From positions 28,867 to 92,866 of the forward strand of contig JAXLXF010000028.1 of NCBI GenBank assembly GCA_046328125.1: a stretch of DNA of 64,000 nucleotides, written 5' to 3'. Source of the DNA: JADZEM01 sp046328125 (GTDB lineage: Bacteria; Chloroflexota; UBA6077; JACCZL01). Of this stretch, positions 19,038 through 27,748 are shown one piece after another (position 1 is the first letter of the stretch; each line of letters begins with the position of its first letter). The position numbers and the translations under genes were made by a program. The notes below the pieces were generated by a model, which searched no databases, had not been told where the DNA came from, and saw nothing but the letters and a program-made list of their open reading frames with translations.

Positions 19038-19400
19038 CTACGCGATCTTTTCGAGCACGACACGGTCTCCGACGACGGTCCCGGTGGCGGCGGCGGTGCC
19101 GGCCGGCAGCTCGACCGCCGTGCGGGAGCGCCACACGAACGGCCCGAGGCGGTTCGGCTTGATGTTTTCGAGCACCTTCACGACGGTGCCGGACTTGTCC
19201 AGGTGCACCACGTCCAGCGGGAACCGCATCCCGATCATGTGAATCGAGTCACACGGCTTGATGACGAGGCCCTCGCCCGGTTCCAGGCCGGCCCGCCCGA
19301 GCAGGCCGCGCAGGCGGCGCCAGAACGTGTCGGCGACTGCCGCGCGGTCCGCGAGCTCGGTATCACGGCTGAGGTTGCGAACGCGCATCGTGGCGGCCAT
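19038..19400 (-). CDS. DUF192 family protein
   Basis: About 120 residues with the DUF192 pattern: DTFWRRLRGLLGR near the start, GEGLVIKPCDSIHMIGMRFP in the middle with the characteristic Cys and His-Met, and PLDVVHLDKSGTVVKVLENI after it. DUF192 proteins are small beta-rich proteins of unknown function. No signal peptide is evident. I chose the start at 19400, which has GGAG 11 nt upstream; an upstream in-frame ATG at 19445 would take its first residues from the family C repeat. It lies directly downstream of the Tad operon but is separated from it by that repeat. Confidence 0.8.
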   Translation of the reverse strand: MAATMRVRNLSRDTELADRAAVADTFWRRLRGLLGRAGLEPGEGLVIKPCDSIHMIGMRFPLDVVHLDKSGTVVKVLENIKPNRLGPFVWRSRTAVELPAGTAAATGTVVGDRVVLEKIA

Positions 19401-19428
19401 CTCGCAGCAATCTCCTGTTGGAATGGCT

Positions 19429-19457
19429 CCCCCTCTCCCGCGCACAGGGAGAGGGGG
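19429..19457. repeat. Family C hairpin repeat
   Basis: CCCCCTCTCCC pairs with GGGAGAGGGGG (11 bp, perfect) around a GCGCACA loop. Related copies lie at 45755, 51546 and, more diverged, 55480. It sits between tadC and the DUF192 gene and may act as a terminator or as a dispersed element. Confidence 0.7.
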
Positions 19458-19485
19458 TGGGGGGTGAGGGCCTTGTCTTCGCCGT

Positions 19486-21180
19486 CTACGGCCCGCCGTT
19501 GATGAACCCGAGCATGTCCTGCGTCGCCGGACCGAGGATCACGATGAACAGGGCCGGGAAGATCAGGAACACCAGCGGGATCAGCATCTTGACCGCCGCC
19601 TTGTGGGCCAGCTCCTCGGCGCGCTGGCGGCGGCGCAGGCGCATCTGGTTCGACAGCGTCAGCAGGGTGTCGGTCAGGCTCATGCCCAGCTCGTCAGCCT
19701 GGATCAGCTGGCTGACCATCACCTGGATCTCGTCCACCTGGGTCCGATCCGCCAGGTTGAGCAGCGCCTGCCGCCGCCCCGAGCCCATCCGCAGCTCGCC
19801 GAGGGTGGTCGCGAACTCGTAGCTGAGGTCGTTGTCCCACTTCTCGATGATCTCGCCGAGTGCGCCGTCGAACGCCAGGCCCGCGCTCACGCCGATGGTG
19901 ATCAGGTCGAGCGAGTCAGGCAAGGCCCGCCGCATGTGGTACTGCCGGTTCTTGATGATCCGGCCGAGCCAGAGCGTCGGCAGCATGAACCCGATGACCG
20001 CCAGGGTGGTGGAGCAAAGCAGCGTGGTAGTGAACGGCGCGATGCCAACCATCAGCCAGAAGCCGCCCATGAACAGCGAGAACCCGATGGCGGCCTTCAT
20101 GGCGATGAAGCGAGTGTAGTGCTGGTTCGTCGGGCGGCCGGCCAGCACCAGGGCGCGGCGCATCTTCTGGTTCTGGGCTGAGGAGACCAGTTTGGCGCCC
20201 CAACGGCTGAAGAACTGCATCGTCGGGGAGACGGTCAGCGCGCGCCGCTTCTGGTTGTCCTTCTTGATCGCCCTCAGGCGAACGTCGGCGGATCGACCCA
20301 CCCACATCGCGAGCCGGTCCTGGCTGCGCCGCCAGATCGCGTGGCCCAACAGCCCGGCGATCGTCACCAGGAACGCGGTGCCGCCGAGGATCGCCGCGAG
20401 GCTGCTGGCGAGCGGCACGTCCACCTCGCCGGGGTTCGGCAGCGGCACCGGCATCAGCGCGGCGTTCACCGCCTGGTCACGCGGGGCGACCGCCTGCGAG
20501 GGCACCGGGCGGATGAAGCTGAAACCGGTGCTCACTTCAGGCTTGCTGTTGACGGAGACGGCCAGCTTCCCATTGATCGTGGCGCCAGCCTCGACGTTCA
20601 GCTGGGAGACCCAGGTGATCTCGTAGCTGCCGACGTTGCTGGTCGGCACCCGTCCGATGGTGTGCGTTTCGAGGGTCGGCTGGATCGCGCCGTTGGTCAC
20701 GATCGTGATGTCGCCGGCCTCCAGGTAGGCCACCGGCTTACCTGACAATGGGTGCATCGAGAAACGCAGCGTGACGTTCGGGTACTTGCCGGTGCGGATC
20801 TCGTCGATGGTCAGCTCGTCATCCACGGCGTCCGACTCCATCGGGAGCCGCGGCACCTGCTGGACCGGCCGGTCGGGCTGGACCGTGTTCGGCTTGATGA
20901 TCTGGCCGGACGGGCGAGTCGGAGCGGACGGAACGTTCGGGATGACCGGGCCGGAAGGCATGTTCGGGAGCGTCGGCTGCTGCGAGACGGACAGCTCCGT
21001 CCCGCGATGCGACGTCTCGGCGGCCAGGGCCGGCGCCGCGAGCGGCGACAGCGCGAGCGCCAGCAGCAGGGCGCCGGTCAGGAGCCGGGCCAGCCGCGCC
21101 AGGGAGCGCGGGCCGGCGGCGGAGCGCCGTTCGGGCAGGTGCTGCCCGGGGGTGGGGTGATGCCGTGCTGGCTTACACAT
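19486..21180 (-). CDS. tadC: TadC-type pilus assembly protein with N-terminal extracellular domain
   Basis: This 564-residue type II secretion F-domain protein is about 250 residues longer than ordinary TadC. Residues 1-54 contain a signal-like hydrophobic stretch (LARLLTGALLLALALSPLAA). Residues ~55-255 form an exported beta-rich region (TIDEIRTGKYPNVTLRFSMH ... AYLEAGDITIVTNG). A helix follows near 260, then the T2SSF domain with its cytoplasmic helices (RRALPDSLDLITIGVSAGLA; DELGMSLTDTLLTLSNQMR) and final transmembrane helices. The start overlaps the end of tadB by 8 nt. TadB and TadC form the inner-membrane platform for Flp pilus assembly; the extra domain is unusual. Confidence 0.85.
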   Translation of the reverse strand: MCKPARHHPTPGQHLPERRSAAGPRSLARLARLLTGALLLALALSPLAAPALAAETSHRGTELSVSQQPTLPNMPSGPVIPNVPSAPTRPSGQIIKPNTVQPDRPVQQVPRLPMESDAVDDELTIDEIRTGKYPNVTLRFSMHPLSGKPVAYLEAGDITIVTNGAIQPTLETHTIGRVPTSNVGSYEITWVSQLNVEAGATINGKLAVSVNSKPEVSTGFSFIRPVPSQAVAPRDQAVNAALMPVPLPNPGEVDVPLASSLAAILGGTAFLVTIAGLLGHAIWRRSQDRLAMWVGRSADVRLRAIKKDNQKRRALTVSPTMQFFSRWGAKLVSSAQNQKMRRALVLAGRPTNQHYTRFIAMKAAIGFSLFMGGFWLMVGIAPFTTTLLCSTTLAVIGFMLPTLWLGRIIKNRQYHMRRALPDSLDLITIGVSAGLAFDGALGEIIEKWDNDLSYEFATTLGELRMGSGRRQALLNLADRTQVDEIQVMVSQLIQADELGMSLTDTLLTLSNQMRLRRRQRAEELAHKAAVKMLIPLVFLIFPALFIVILGPATQDMLGFINGGP

Positions 21181-22165
21181 CGATGTCTGCGATCTTCTTC
21201 AAGGCGTAGAAGCCGGCCAACATGCCGATGGCGCCGGCGATCAGCATGAACCGCGCGATGCCCGGCAGGAACAGCTTGGAGATGTACGTCGGCGCGATGA
21301 TGAACAGCGCCCCGATGATGAACAGTGGCAGGCCGCTGACGATGTAGCCGGAGAGGCGCTGCTGCGCCGTCAGCACCGCGATCTCGCCCTTGATCCGCAG
21401 TCGCTCGCGGATGGTGTGCGAGATGTTGCGGAGGATCTGGCTCAGGTTGCCGCCGATGCGGTGCTGGATGATGATCGCGGTGACCAGCATGTCGAGGTCC
21501 AGGCTGCGCGCCCGGTTCAGCATGTTGGCGAACGCCTCCTGCATCGGGACGCCCACCGCCATCTCGCGCACCACGATGCCCAGCTCCAGGCCGATCGGGG
21601 CGGCCACTTCGCGGCTGGTCAGCTCCATCGCCTGGGCCAGGCTGGAGCCTGCCTGGAGCGCGCCCGCCATCGCGTCGATGGTCGTCGGGAGCTGGCGCTC
21701 CAGCTTGCCCAGGCGGCGCTTCTCCAGGAACCCCAGGGCCACCATCGGGATGTACCAGGCGAGGCCGCCCGCCGGTAGCGCCACCACGAGTGCTCCCATG
21801 CCCTTCAGGTCAGGCAGCGTGTTCGCGAAGTACCACGTCACGATGGCAGCCGTCAGCGCGACGATCAGCTGGATCACGACGAAGCGGCTGGCCTGCATGT
21901 CCAGGCCAGCCCGGATCAGCTCCAACTGGAGCTTCTTGCCGTAGTTGGCCTGGCGCAGCTTGCGGTTCCAGTCCTCGACCAGCGCCACGCGCGAGACTTT
22001 GGCCTTCTTGCGCAGCGAGACTTGCTGCTGGACCACCTGGCCGCGCTTCACGAAGAGGCGCATCCGGCGGGCCATCAGCTCCTGGCCCACGATCTGGAAG
22101 ACCGCGAACGACATGATCAGGACGCCGATACCGGCGGTCAGGGCGGCGACGTCGGCTCCAGTCAT
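21173..22165 (-). CDS. tadB: TadB pilus assembly platform protein
   Basis: This 330-residue T2SSF protein has an N-terminal helix (GIGVLIMSFAVFQIVGQELM), two helices around residues 95-145 and a cytoplasmic F domain (LPTTIDAMAGALQAGSSLAQ with the trailing AMELTSREVAAPIGLEL). The last helices include SGLPLFIIGALFIIAPTYIS and FMLIAGAIGMLAGFYAL. It is one of the two platform proteins through which TadA drives Flp pilin polymerisation. It begins 3 nt after the tadA stop and overlaps tadC, so it belongs to one transcript. Confidence 0.9.
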   Translation of the reverse strand: MTGADVAALTAGIGVLIMSFAVFQIVGQELMARRMRLFVKRGQVVQQQVSLRKKAKVSRVALVEDWNRKLRQANYGKKLQLELIRAGLDMQASRFVVIQLIVALTAAIVTWYFANTLPDLKGMGALVVALPAGGLAWYIPMVALGFLEKRRLGKLERQLPTTIDAMAGALQAGSSLAQAMELTSREVAAPIGLELGIVVREMAVGVPMQEAFANMLNRARSLDLDMLVTAIIIQHRIGGNLSQILRNISHTIRERLRIKGEIAVLTAQQRLSGYIVSGLPLFIIGALFIIAPTYISKLFLPGIARFMLIAGAIGMLAGFYALKKIADIDV

Positions 22166-22168
22166 GAC

Positions 22169-23626
22169 CTAGTGCCCTCCCCCCCCACGCGCGGCGGTCT
22201 GGTTGGACCGGGCATCGCTGAGGCGGCCGGTGATGCCGCTGCTGGCGTACAGGTTGTCCGGGATCTTGACGCCGTTGCGGGCCAGCTTCAGCTCGAACTT
22301 CGGGCGCACGCCGGTGCTGCGCAGGGTGCCCTGCACCTTGCCACGGACCAGGCCGGACTGCTCGAACCGGAAGATGTCCTGCAAGATGATCACGTCGCCT
22401 TCCATGCCCTGCACTTCGGCGATGTTGGTCACCTTTCGAGAGCCGTCGAAGAGGCGCTCCTGGTGGACGATCACGTCCACGGCGGAGGCGATCTGCTCGC
22501 GGATGGCGCGGTGTGGCAGCTCGATGCCAGACATCATCACCATCGTCTCGAGGCGGGCCAGCGTGTCACGAGGGCCGTTCGAGTGGAGCGTCGTCATCGA
22601 GCCGTCGTGGCCCGTGTTCATCGCCTGGAGCATGTCCAGCGCCTCGGGGCCTCTCACCTCCCCGACCACGATGCGGTCGGGGCGCATGCGCAAGGAGTTG
22701 ACGACCAACTGGCGGATCGGGATCTCGCCGGTGCCCTCGATGTTGGCCGGGCGCTTCTCCAGCGAGATCACGTGGCGCTGGCGCAGCCGGAGCTCGGCGG
22801 CGTCCTCGATGGTCACGATCCGCTCGCTGGCCGGGATGAACGAGGAGAGCACGTTCAGCAGCGTCGTCTTGCCCGAGCCCGTGCCGCCCGAGACCATGAC
22901 GTTCAGGCAGCCCTGGACGCAGTAGCCCAGGAAGTCGGCCACGTCCGGCGTCATCGAGCCGAACTGGACGAGGTTCTGGATCGTCAGCGGATCGCGGGAG
23001 AACTTTCGGATGGTGATGACCGGGCCGATCAGCGAGATCGGCGGGATGATGGCGTTCACGCGGGAGCCGTCTGGCAGGCGGGCGTCCACCATCGGGGAGG
23101 CTTCGTCACAGCGGCGGCCGAGCGGCGCCACGATCCGGTCGATGATCCGGCGGACGTGGTCGTCGTTCTCGAACTTGACGTCCGTCTCTTCCAGCTGACC
23201 CCCGCGCTCGACCCAGACGGCGTCCGGGCCGTTGACCATGATCTCCGAGATCGACTCATCTCTGAGGAGCGGCTCGATCGGGCCGAACGAGAGCAGCTCG
23301 GCCATGATCGCTTCGAGGAGGCGGGTCCGCTCCATGCGTGGGAGCGGGATGCCTTCCTCGGCCAGGGTGTCTGAGAACAGCTCCTCGATGGCGCGGCGGC
23401 CGGGCACGCCGCCGAGATCGGCCTCTGGCGCGAGCTCGGCGATGATCCGGCGCTGGATGCGCGACTTGAGCGCGGTGAAGTCGGTGCGGTTCAGCTGGGC
23501 GCCACCACCGCCGCTGCCCTGCTGCGGCTGGTCTTTGGCGCGCTCGGTGGGCCGAGCGCCACTGGTGCGCTTCGGGTCCGCTTCGACACGGACCCCGTTC
23601 AGGCGTTCGAAGATCGGTGTCGGCAT
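22169..23626 (-). CDS. tadA: TadA/CpaF secretion ATPase
   Basis: This 485-residue secretion ATPase carries Walker A VSGGTGSGKTTLLNVLSSF (~residue 255), the Asp box TIEDAAELRL, Walker B RIVVGEVRGPEALDMLQAMN and the His box DGSMTTLHSNGPRD. The N-terminal ~100 residues include a Gly-rich linker (QQGSGGGGAQ) and the CpaF-type helical domain. ATP hydrolysis powers pilin extrusion through TadB/TadC. The C-terminal tail (NQTAARGGGGH) is low complexity. It is the third gene of the cpaB-cpaE-tadA-tadB-tadC operon. Confidence 0.95.
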   Translation of the reverse strand: MPTPIFERLNGVRVEADPKRTSGARPTERAKDQPQQGSGGGGAQLNRTDFTALKSRIQRRIIAELAPEADLGGVPGRRAIEELFSDTLAEEGIPLPRMERTRLLEAIMAELLSFGPIEPLLRDESISEIMVNGPDAVWVERGGQLEETDVKFENDDHVRRIIDRIVAPLGRRCDEASPMVDARLPDGSRVNAIIPPISLIGPVITIRKFSRDPLTIQNLVQFGSMTPDVADFLGYCVQGCLNVMVSGGTGSGKTTLLNVLSSFIPASERIVTIEDAAELRLRQRHVISLEKRPANIEGTGEIPIRQLVVNSLRMRPDRIVVGEVRGPEALDMLQAMNTGHDGSMTTLHSNGPRDTLARLETMVMMSGIELPHRAIREQIASAVDVIVHQERLFDGSRKVTNIAEVQGMEGDVIILQDIFRFEQSGLVRGKVQGTLRSTGVRPKFELKLARNGVKIPDNLYASSGITGRLSDARSNQTAARGGGGH

Positions 23627-23642
23627 CGTCGTCTACCCTCTC

Positions 23643-24896
23643 TCAGCTTGCCCGGCGGCGCGAGAGCCGCTTGAAGACGCTGCCACGCTGGGACTTGAAC
23701 GCCGACGGGGTGACGTCGCCGATGCCCAGCAGGGTGACCAGCTCGCCGGCCACCGACCGAATCTCGCGTGCGATCCGCGCGCTCGGGCGCATCAGCACGA
23801 CCGGCTCGCCGGCGTTGAGCGCCTCGATGACCGGGATACCGTCCGACGGGAGGCCGTACGCCATCTTGTGGCGCAGGTTGGACTCGATGTCCTTGAGCGG
23901 GATCGAGCCGTGGCTGCTCAAGCGGTTGATGGTCAGCTTCAGCTTCTCGTCGCCGTAGCCCAGCTCGTGGGCGAGCGCCAGGAAGCGGGCGGCGTTCTTG
24001 AGCGAGGCGATCTCCGGCGTGCAGACCACCAGCACCACGTCTGACTGGTCCAGCGCCGCGAGCAGGTGCTCGTCGGGCCGCGAGGCGGTGTCCACCACCA
24101 CGATGTCGTAGAACTGCCGCAGGGCCGCCAGGACGGCGGTCGTCTCCTCGCCGTTGATGACCTCGGCGCGCTCCAGCTCCGAGGGCGCGGGCAGCACCCA
24201 GATCCCCGAGCCGTGCTTCAAGAGGGTGTCGTTCAGCAGGTCGCCGTCCAGCTCCCGCACGTGCGCCACCACGTCGGCGATGCTGTTCTCGTTGGCGATG
24301 TTCATCGCGACGGCCACGTCGCCGGAGAGCAAGCTGCCGTCCACCAGCACCACCCGCAGCCGGGTCTGCTGGTACAGCGCGACGGCCAGGTTGACCGCCA
24401 CGGTCGTCGTGCCGACGCCGCCCTTCGGGCCGTGCACGGCGATGACGCGGCCGGCCTTGTTGCTGCCGGCCGGCTGCATCTTGCGGCGGCGGCGGTCTTC
24501 CTTGTCGTAGATTCGCTGGATCAGGTCGATCAGCTCGGCCGGCTCGACCGGGCGGAGCATGTAGGCGCGCGCTCCGGCCAGGATGCAGGCCTGAGCGTTG
24601 GCGGCGTTCTCGACGTCCAGCAGGACGATGACGGGGATCTCGGGGGCTGCCTGGTCGAGCTGCTCGACGACGGCGGCCGGGTCGCCAGCCACTTCGTCCA
24701 CCACCACCAGGTCTACGTCGCCCTTGTGGGCAGCACGGGCCGCTTCGCCGTAGCCGGCAGCGCTCTCGGTGACCTTGAAGGTCGGCTCCTCTTCCAGCAG
24801 CTCGGTGATCGCGCCGACGTCAGACTCCTGACCGTCCAGGTTGAAGCCGGGGTCCCGGAGGACCAGGACCCGCAGGCGAGACGTACGGTTGCTCAT
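23643..24896 (-). CDS. cpaE: CpaE/TadZ-like localisation ATPase
   Basis: This 417-residue two-domain protein starts with a receiver-like domain (RLRVLVLRDPG; VDLVVVDEVAGDP; IPVIVLLDVENA; RPVEPAELIDLIQRIY), where the phospho-acceptor region is altered. After an RRRR linker comes a MinD/ParA-type ATPase with deviant Walker A HGPKGGVGTTTVAVNLAVAL (~residue 155) and YDIVVVDTASRPDEH (~255). CpaE/TadZ proteins position the Tad machine at a cell pole. The start overlaps the cpaB stop by 4 nt, so it is coupled to it. Confidence 0.9.
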   Translation of the reverse strand: MSNRTSRLRVLVLRDPGFNLDGQESDVGAITELLEEEPTFKVTESAAGYGEAARAAHKGDVDLVVVDEVAGDPAAVVEQLDQAAPEIPVIVLLDVENAANAQACILAGARAYMLRPVEPAELIDLIQRIYDKEDRRRRKMQPAGSNKAGRVIAVHGPKGGVGTTTVAVNLAVALYQQTRLRVVLVDGSLLSGDVAVAMNIANENSIADVVAHVRELDGDLLNDTLLKHGSGIWVLPAPSELERAEVINGEETTAVLAALRQFYDIVVVDTASRPDEHLLAALDQSDVVLVVCTPEIASLKNAARFLALAHELGYGDEKLKLTINRLSSHGSIPLKDIESNLRHKMAYGLPSDGIPVIEALNAGEPVVLMRPSARIAREIRSVAGELVTLLGIGDVTPSAFKSQRGSVFKRLSRRRAS

Positions 24897-25699
24897 TGCT
24901 TGACCTCCTGCGGGACTCGGAACCGGAAGCGCTCTGAGACGCTGTCGATGGTCACGGCGTCGGTACGGACGATCCGCTCCTCGTCCGACGAGCGGAGGGC
25001 CAGGTCGATGGTGCCGCCAGAGTCCTTGATGTACTTGATGATGATCGCGTCCTGGTGGTCTACCAGGAGGGCGAGCGGCTGGCTGCTGGCGGCGGTGCGG
25101 GCGCTGACGCCGCTGCCGGATGCCTGGACGCCGGCCTGGATCTGCTCGCCGAGGGCGAAGATCTCGACGTTCTGAAGCGTGGTCTGGGTGCTCATCGCGT
25201 TCGCGACGTTGCCCTTGTTCTCCTCGCCGCCGATCTGATCCTGAAGCATCCGCATCGAGAGCAGGATGTCGAGGCGGTCGCCGGGCTTGAAGCCGACCTG
25301 GCCGGCCAGCAGGTCCGGCATCGGGAGCCAGACGACGACCTTGCCAGGCGGGACGCGGTCCGACATGCTCGGCGACTTCTTCGCCGTCGTCACGTGGCCG
25401 TTCATGATGATCTGGTCTTTGTAGATCGTCCCGACGGCGAACTTCCCGACCGCTTGCTCGGGCTGCGAGATGGCGCCGACGGGCGCGAACTCGGCCGGGA
25501 ACGGTCTGACGACCAGGGAGTCCGGCGTGACGACGGCCTGGTCCGGGATCTCCCGGACGGCCATCACGACGTACACCTGCGGGATGACGGCTCGGCTGGC
25601 TTCACCCGCCTGCTTGGCGATGCCGAGCACGATCACGCTCGCGCCGCCAGCGAGAAGGATGCCGAGGGCCATGAGGGCCAGCGCTCCGCGTCGCTTCAT
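24893..25699 (-). CDS. cpaB: CpaB/RcpC pilus assembly protein (SAF domain)
   Basis: This 268-residue protein has an N-terminal membrane anchor (LALMALGILLAGGASVIVLG) and an SAF domain (VYVVMAVREIPDQAVVTPDS ... VGKFAVGTIYKDQIIMNGHV). The RcpC-type domain follows (VVWLPMPDLLAGQVGFKPGD, RLDILLSM) with ALLVDHQDAIIIKYIKDSGG near the end. In diderms CpaB helps the RcpA secretin; no secretin is present here, fitting a monoderm-type Tad system. It is the first gene of the operon. The 384-bp upstream interval (25700-26083) shows only the terminator of the first pilin gene. Confidence 0.85.
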   Translation of the reverse strand: MKRRGALALMALGILLAGGASVIVLGIAKQAGEASRAVIPQVYVVMAVREIPDQAVVTPDSLVVRPFPAEFAPVGAISQPEQAVGKFAVGTIYKDQIIMNGHVTTAKKSPSMSDRVPPGKVVVWLPMPDLLAGQVGFKPGDRLDILLSMRMLQDQIGGEENKGNVANAMSTQTTLQNVEIFALGEQIQAGVQASGSGVSARTAASSQPLALLVDHQDAIIIKYIKDSGGTIDLALRSSDEERIVRTDAVTIDSVSERFRFRVPQEVKQ

Positions 25700-25980
25700 C
25701 TGCGTCTCTTCCTTCCACTTCAGCTTGCCAGTGCGCGCGAGCGCTGGCGTTCCCTACCAGAGGCTCCTCGACCGCGTCCCCTGCCGCGTGTGACTGCCCT
25801 CCGCGCATGTGCGCGTCCAGCCGGACGACCACCGCGCGTTTAGGCTCCGAACAAGAGAACGGCGGACGACGGTCGCGGGAGACGCCCCCGGCTGAGGAAC
25901 GCCCCACAATTGGTGATGCCGCGACACGGGAATGCTGTGCGTCGCGCTGCCGAGCCGCCAGGAGCGTCGCCGGAACGTCG

Positions 25981-26011
25981 AGCGGCCCACCCGCGCGTGG
26001 GGTGGGCCGCT
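25981..26011 (-). terminator. Terminator-like hairpin after flp-1
   Basis: AGCGGCCCACCC pairs perfectly with GGGTGGGCCGCT around GCGCGTG. It lies about 73 nt after the flp-1 stop on the minus strand and separates the pilin genes from the cpaB operon. Confidence 0.6.
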
Positions 26012-26083
26012 GCGTTGCCGGTCGATTGCGAGGAAGGCGCCCAACGTCGATGCACCGGCCGTGACGAGCCGGGCAGCGGCAGA

Positions 26084-26266
26084 CTATGGCGCCATCCCGC
26101 TGTTGACCTTCGAGAAGACGCTGACGATGCTCGAGCCGAGCGTGTTGAGGATGGTGATGCAGACCAGCGAGATGAGGACGATGATGAGTGCGTATTCCAC
26201 GAGGCCCTGACCCTTGCCGGTCTTTAGCGCCAGGAGGTTGAGGTAGTAGCGAACGATGTCCACCAT
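26084..26266 (-). CDS. flp: Flp-family type IVb pilin 1
   Basis: This 60-residue prepilin begins with a basic leader ending KTGKGQG. The cleavage/processing motif and hydrophobic core follow as G-LVEYALIIVLISLVCITIL; the Glu-Tyr pair after the Gly is diagnostic of Flp pilins. It differs from its three neighbours in the second half (SLVCITILNTLGSSIVSVFS; tail KVNSGMAP) and has an added Cys. The ATG at 26266 is chosen by alignment with the other copies; the open frame runs further upstream without support. A TadV-type prepilin peptidase is not in the window. Confidence 0.9.
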   Translation of the reverse strand: MVDIVRYYLNLLALKTGKGQGLVEYALIIVLISLVCITILNTLGSSIVSVFSKVNSGMAP

Positions 26267-26522
26267 AAGCTCCCCCGTCTTCAGTGCGTCCGGTTTGGGC
26301 CGGACTGTCCCCAGCACGCCCGCGATAAAGGATGAGCCGGTGTGCTGCTTCTCACTCACCAGAAACGAGTTAAGACGCGAGAATGAGACGGACACGAGTG
26401 CATTATCGAAGAAATAGTCCATCTGGGCTGTCTCCGGTGGTGGTTGTGTGGTGCAGCTTGTGTCGCAGTGGCGTTCTGGCCCGGCCGGGAGCAGGCCGTA
26501 CGGCATCCGCGTCCAGAACGCC

Positions 26523-26555
26523 GAAGGCCCCCCAGGCAGGGCCTGGGGAGCCTTC
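26523..26555 (-). terminator. Terminator-like hairpin after flp-2
   Basis: GAAGGCCCCCCAGGC pairs with GCCTGGGGAGCCTTC (15 bp, one mismatch) around a 3-nt loop, 42 nt beyond the flp-2 stop. Confidence 0.65.
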
Positions 26556-26596
26556 ACACTCGCGGACGCGGCGACGGTCGCCGCGCGGAGCTGCGC

Positions 26597-26782
26597 TTAC
26601 GGAGCGGTGAGCGCGCTGTTGGCGTTGGAGAAGACCGAGGTGATGGAGGAGCCGAGCGTGGTCATGATCGCGATCGCGACGATCGAGATCAGGACGATGA
26701 TCAGCGCGTACTCGACGAGGCCCTGGCCCTTGCCACTCTTCAGCGCCAGAAGGTTGAGGTACTGACGAACGATCTCTACCAT
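26597..26782 (-). CDS. flp: Flp-family type IVb pilin 2
   Basis: This 61-residue prepilin has leader MVEIVRQYLNLLALKSGKGQ, the G-LVEYALII processing site and a hydrophobic helix (VLISIVAIAIMTTLG), ending SNANSALTAP. Its open frame starts at 26827, but alignment with the other three copies fixes the ATG at 26782. It is monocistronic with its own hairpin downstream. The 330-bp interval before flp-1 (26267-26596) shows only that hairpin. Confidence 0.9.
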   Translation of the reverse strand: MVEIVRQYLNLLALKSGKGQGLVEYALIIVLISIVAIAIMTTLGSSITSVFSNANSALTAP

Positions 26783-27022
26783 GATGACTCCCCGAATTCG
26801 TGACGTGAGAACGGGCCAGAGGCCCACGCGAACCGGCCACGAGAGGTGGGCTGATGCGTACCTCTCCGTATGTGACTACGTGCATCATATGCAAGAAAGG
26901 GACAAAGTTGGCTGTTAAGTCGTGAAAAATAGTACCGACGGGTGCCGAGCGGCCCGTTAGGGCTACGTTCGCTTCCGTCGCGGAGATGTTGTTCACGTAG
27001 TCTCTGACATGTAGGAATGCAA

Positions 27023-27055
27023 AAGATCCGCCAGGCACCGTGCCTGGCGGATCTT
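27023..27055 (-). terminator. Terminator-like hairpin after flp-3
   Basis: AAGATCCGCCAGGCA pairs perfectly with TGCCTGGCGGATCTT (15 bp) around CCG, followed on the minus strand by TTGCATTCC. It lies about 40 nt beyond the flp-3 stop. Confidence 0.7.
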
Positions 27056-27095
27056 CGCGCGGACTGTCGCGGCGGTGCGCCGCGCGCGATGAAGA

Positions 27096-27281
27096 TTACG
27101 GAGCGGTGAGCGAGCTGTTCGCCTTGGAGAAGACGGACGTGATGCTCGTGCCGAGGGTGGTCATGATCGTGATCGCGACGATGGAGATGAGGACGATGAT
27201 GAGTGCGTATTCGACGAGGCCCTGGCCCTTACCGGTCTTCAGCGCGAGGAGGTTGAGGTAGTAACGAACGATGTCCAACAC
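27096..27281 (-). CDS. flp: Flp-family type IVb pilin 3
   Basis: This 61-residue prepilin begins MLDIVRYYLNLLALKTGKGQ, then G-LVEYALIIVLISIVAITI, ending FSKANSSLTAP. From residue 8 onward it is identical to pilin 4, so the pair is a recent duplication or is kept alike by conversion. The 313-bp interval between this gene and flp-2 (26783-27095) contains the hairpin above and AT-richer DNA around 26880-26935, probably the flp-2 promoter region. Confidence 0.92.
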   Translation of the reverse strand: MLDIVRYYLNLLALKTGKGQGLVEYALIIVLISIVAITIMTTLGTSITSVFSKANSSLTAP

Positions 27282-27572
27282 GATTGTCCCCCGTGTTCGT
27301 TGTCGGGACGCGAGTCTGTGAGCGTGCCGCCTCGTGACGGTTCGGCGCGCCCGGTGTGTCCCTCACACACTCTCAACGGGGTGTGACGCGCAAACGAGAC
27401 GGGGGAGACGATGAATTTGCAGAATTGGTCCGTCTGGTCTGGTGATGGCCTGTGTGAGCCATCGAATCGGATCGTCGTGGGGTGCACGCTCGTCCGACCG
27501 GATGCCGTGTCCATCCTCCACTGCGACACTCGGCAAACGGATCCGGGTGAAGGGCGTGCCCGTCAGCAGCGC

Positions 27573-27619
27573 CGTGGGTTGAAACCCACGTCTACCATCG
27601 CACCGTCGCTACGCGACGG
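27573..27619. repeat. Family B palindromic repeat, single copy
   Basis: Hairpin 1 is CGTGGGTTGAAACCCACG (27573-27590), the spacer is TCTACCATCGCA, and hairpin 2 is CCGTCGC/GCGACGG (27603-27619). This is the cleanest unit of the family and serves as reference. It lies in the 467-bp interval 27282-27748 between flp-3 and flp-4. Confidence 0.85.
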
Positions 27620-27663
27620 GGTCCGGAGCCAGGGGGAGTGCGTGAGTGTCGCGGACAGACGGA

Positions 27664-27693
27664 AGGCCCACCTGGATACTTCCAGGTGGGCCT
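27664..27693 (-). terminator. Terminator-like hairpin after flp-4
   Basis: AGGCCCACCTGGA pairs perfectly with TCCAGGTGGGCCT (13 bp) around a 4-nt loop, 56 nt after the flp-4 stop. Confidence 0.65.
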
Positions 27694-27748
27694 GTTCCAC
27701 GTCCGTCGCGGCGAGGGGCGCCGCTGAGGCTGTGACTGGTGCTGACGA

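Noticed and set aside
19486..21180. VWA domain in the N-terminal part of the long TadC
   Set aside because: The sequence before the platform domain lacks the DxSxS metal motif and the hydrophobic core strands of a VWA fold.
27573..27619. CRISPR repeat, because of the GTTGAAAC core
   Set aside because: Copies are dispersed by kilobases, are palindromic throughout, and show no regular spacer array or cas genes.
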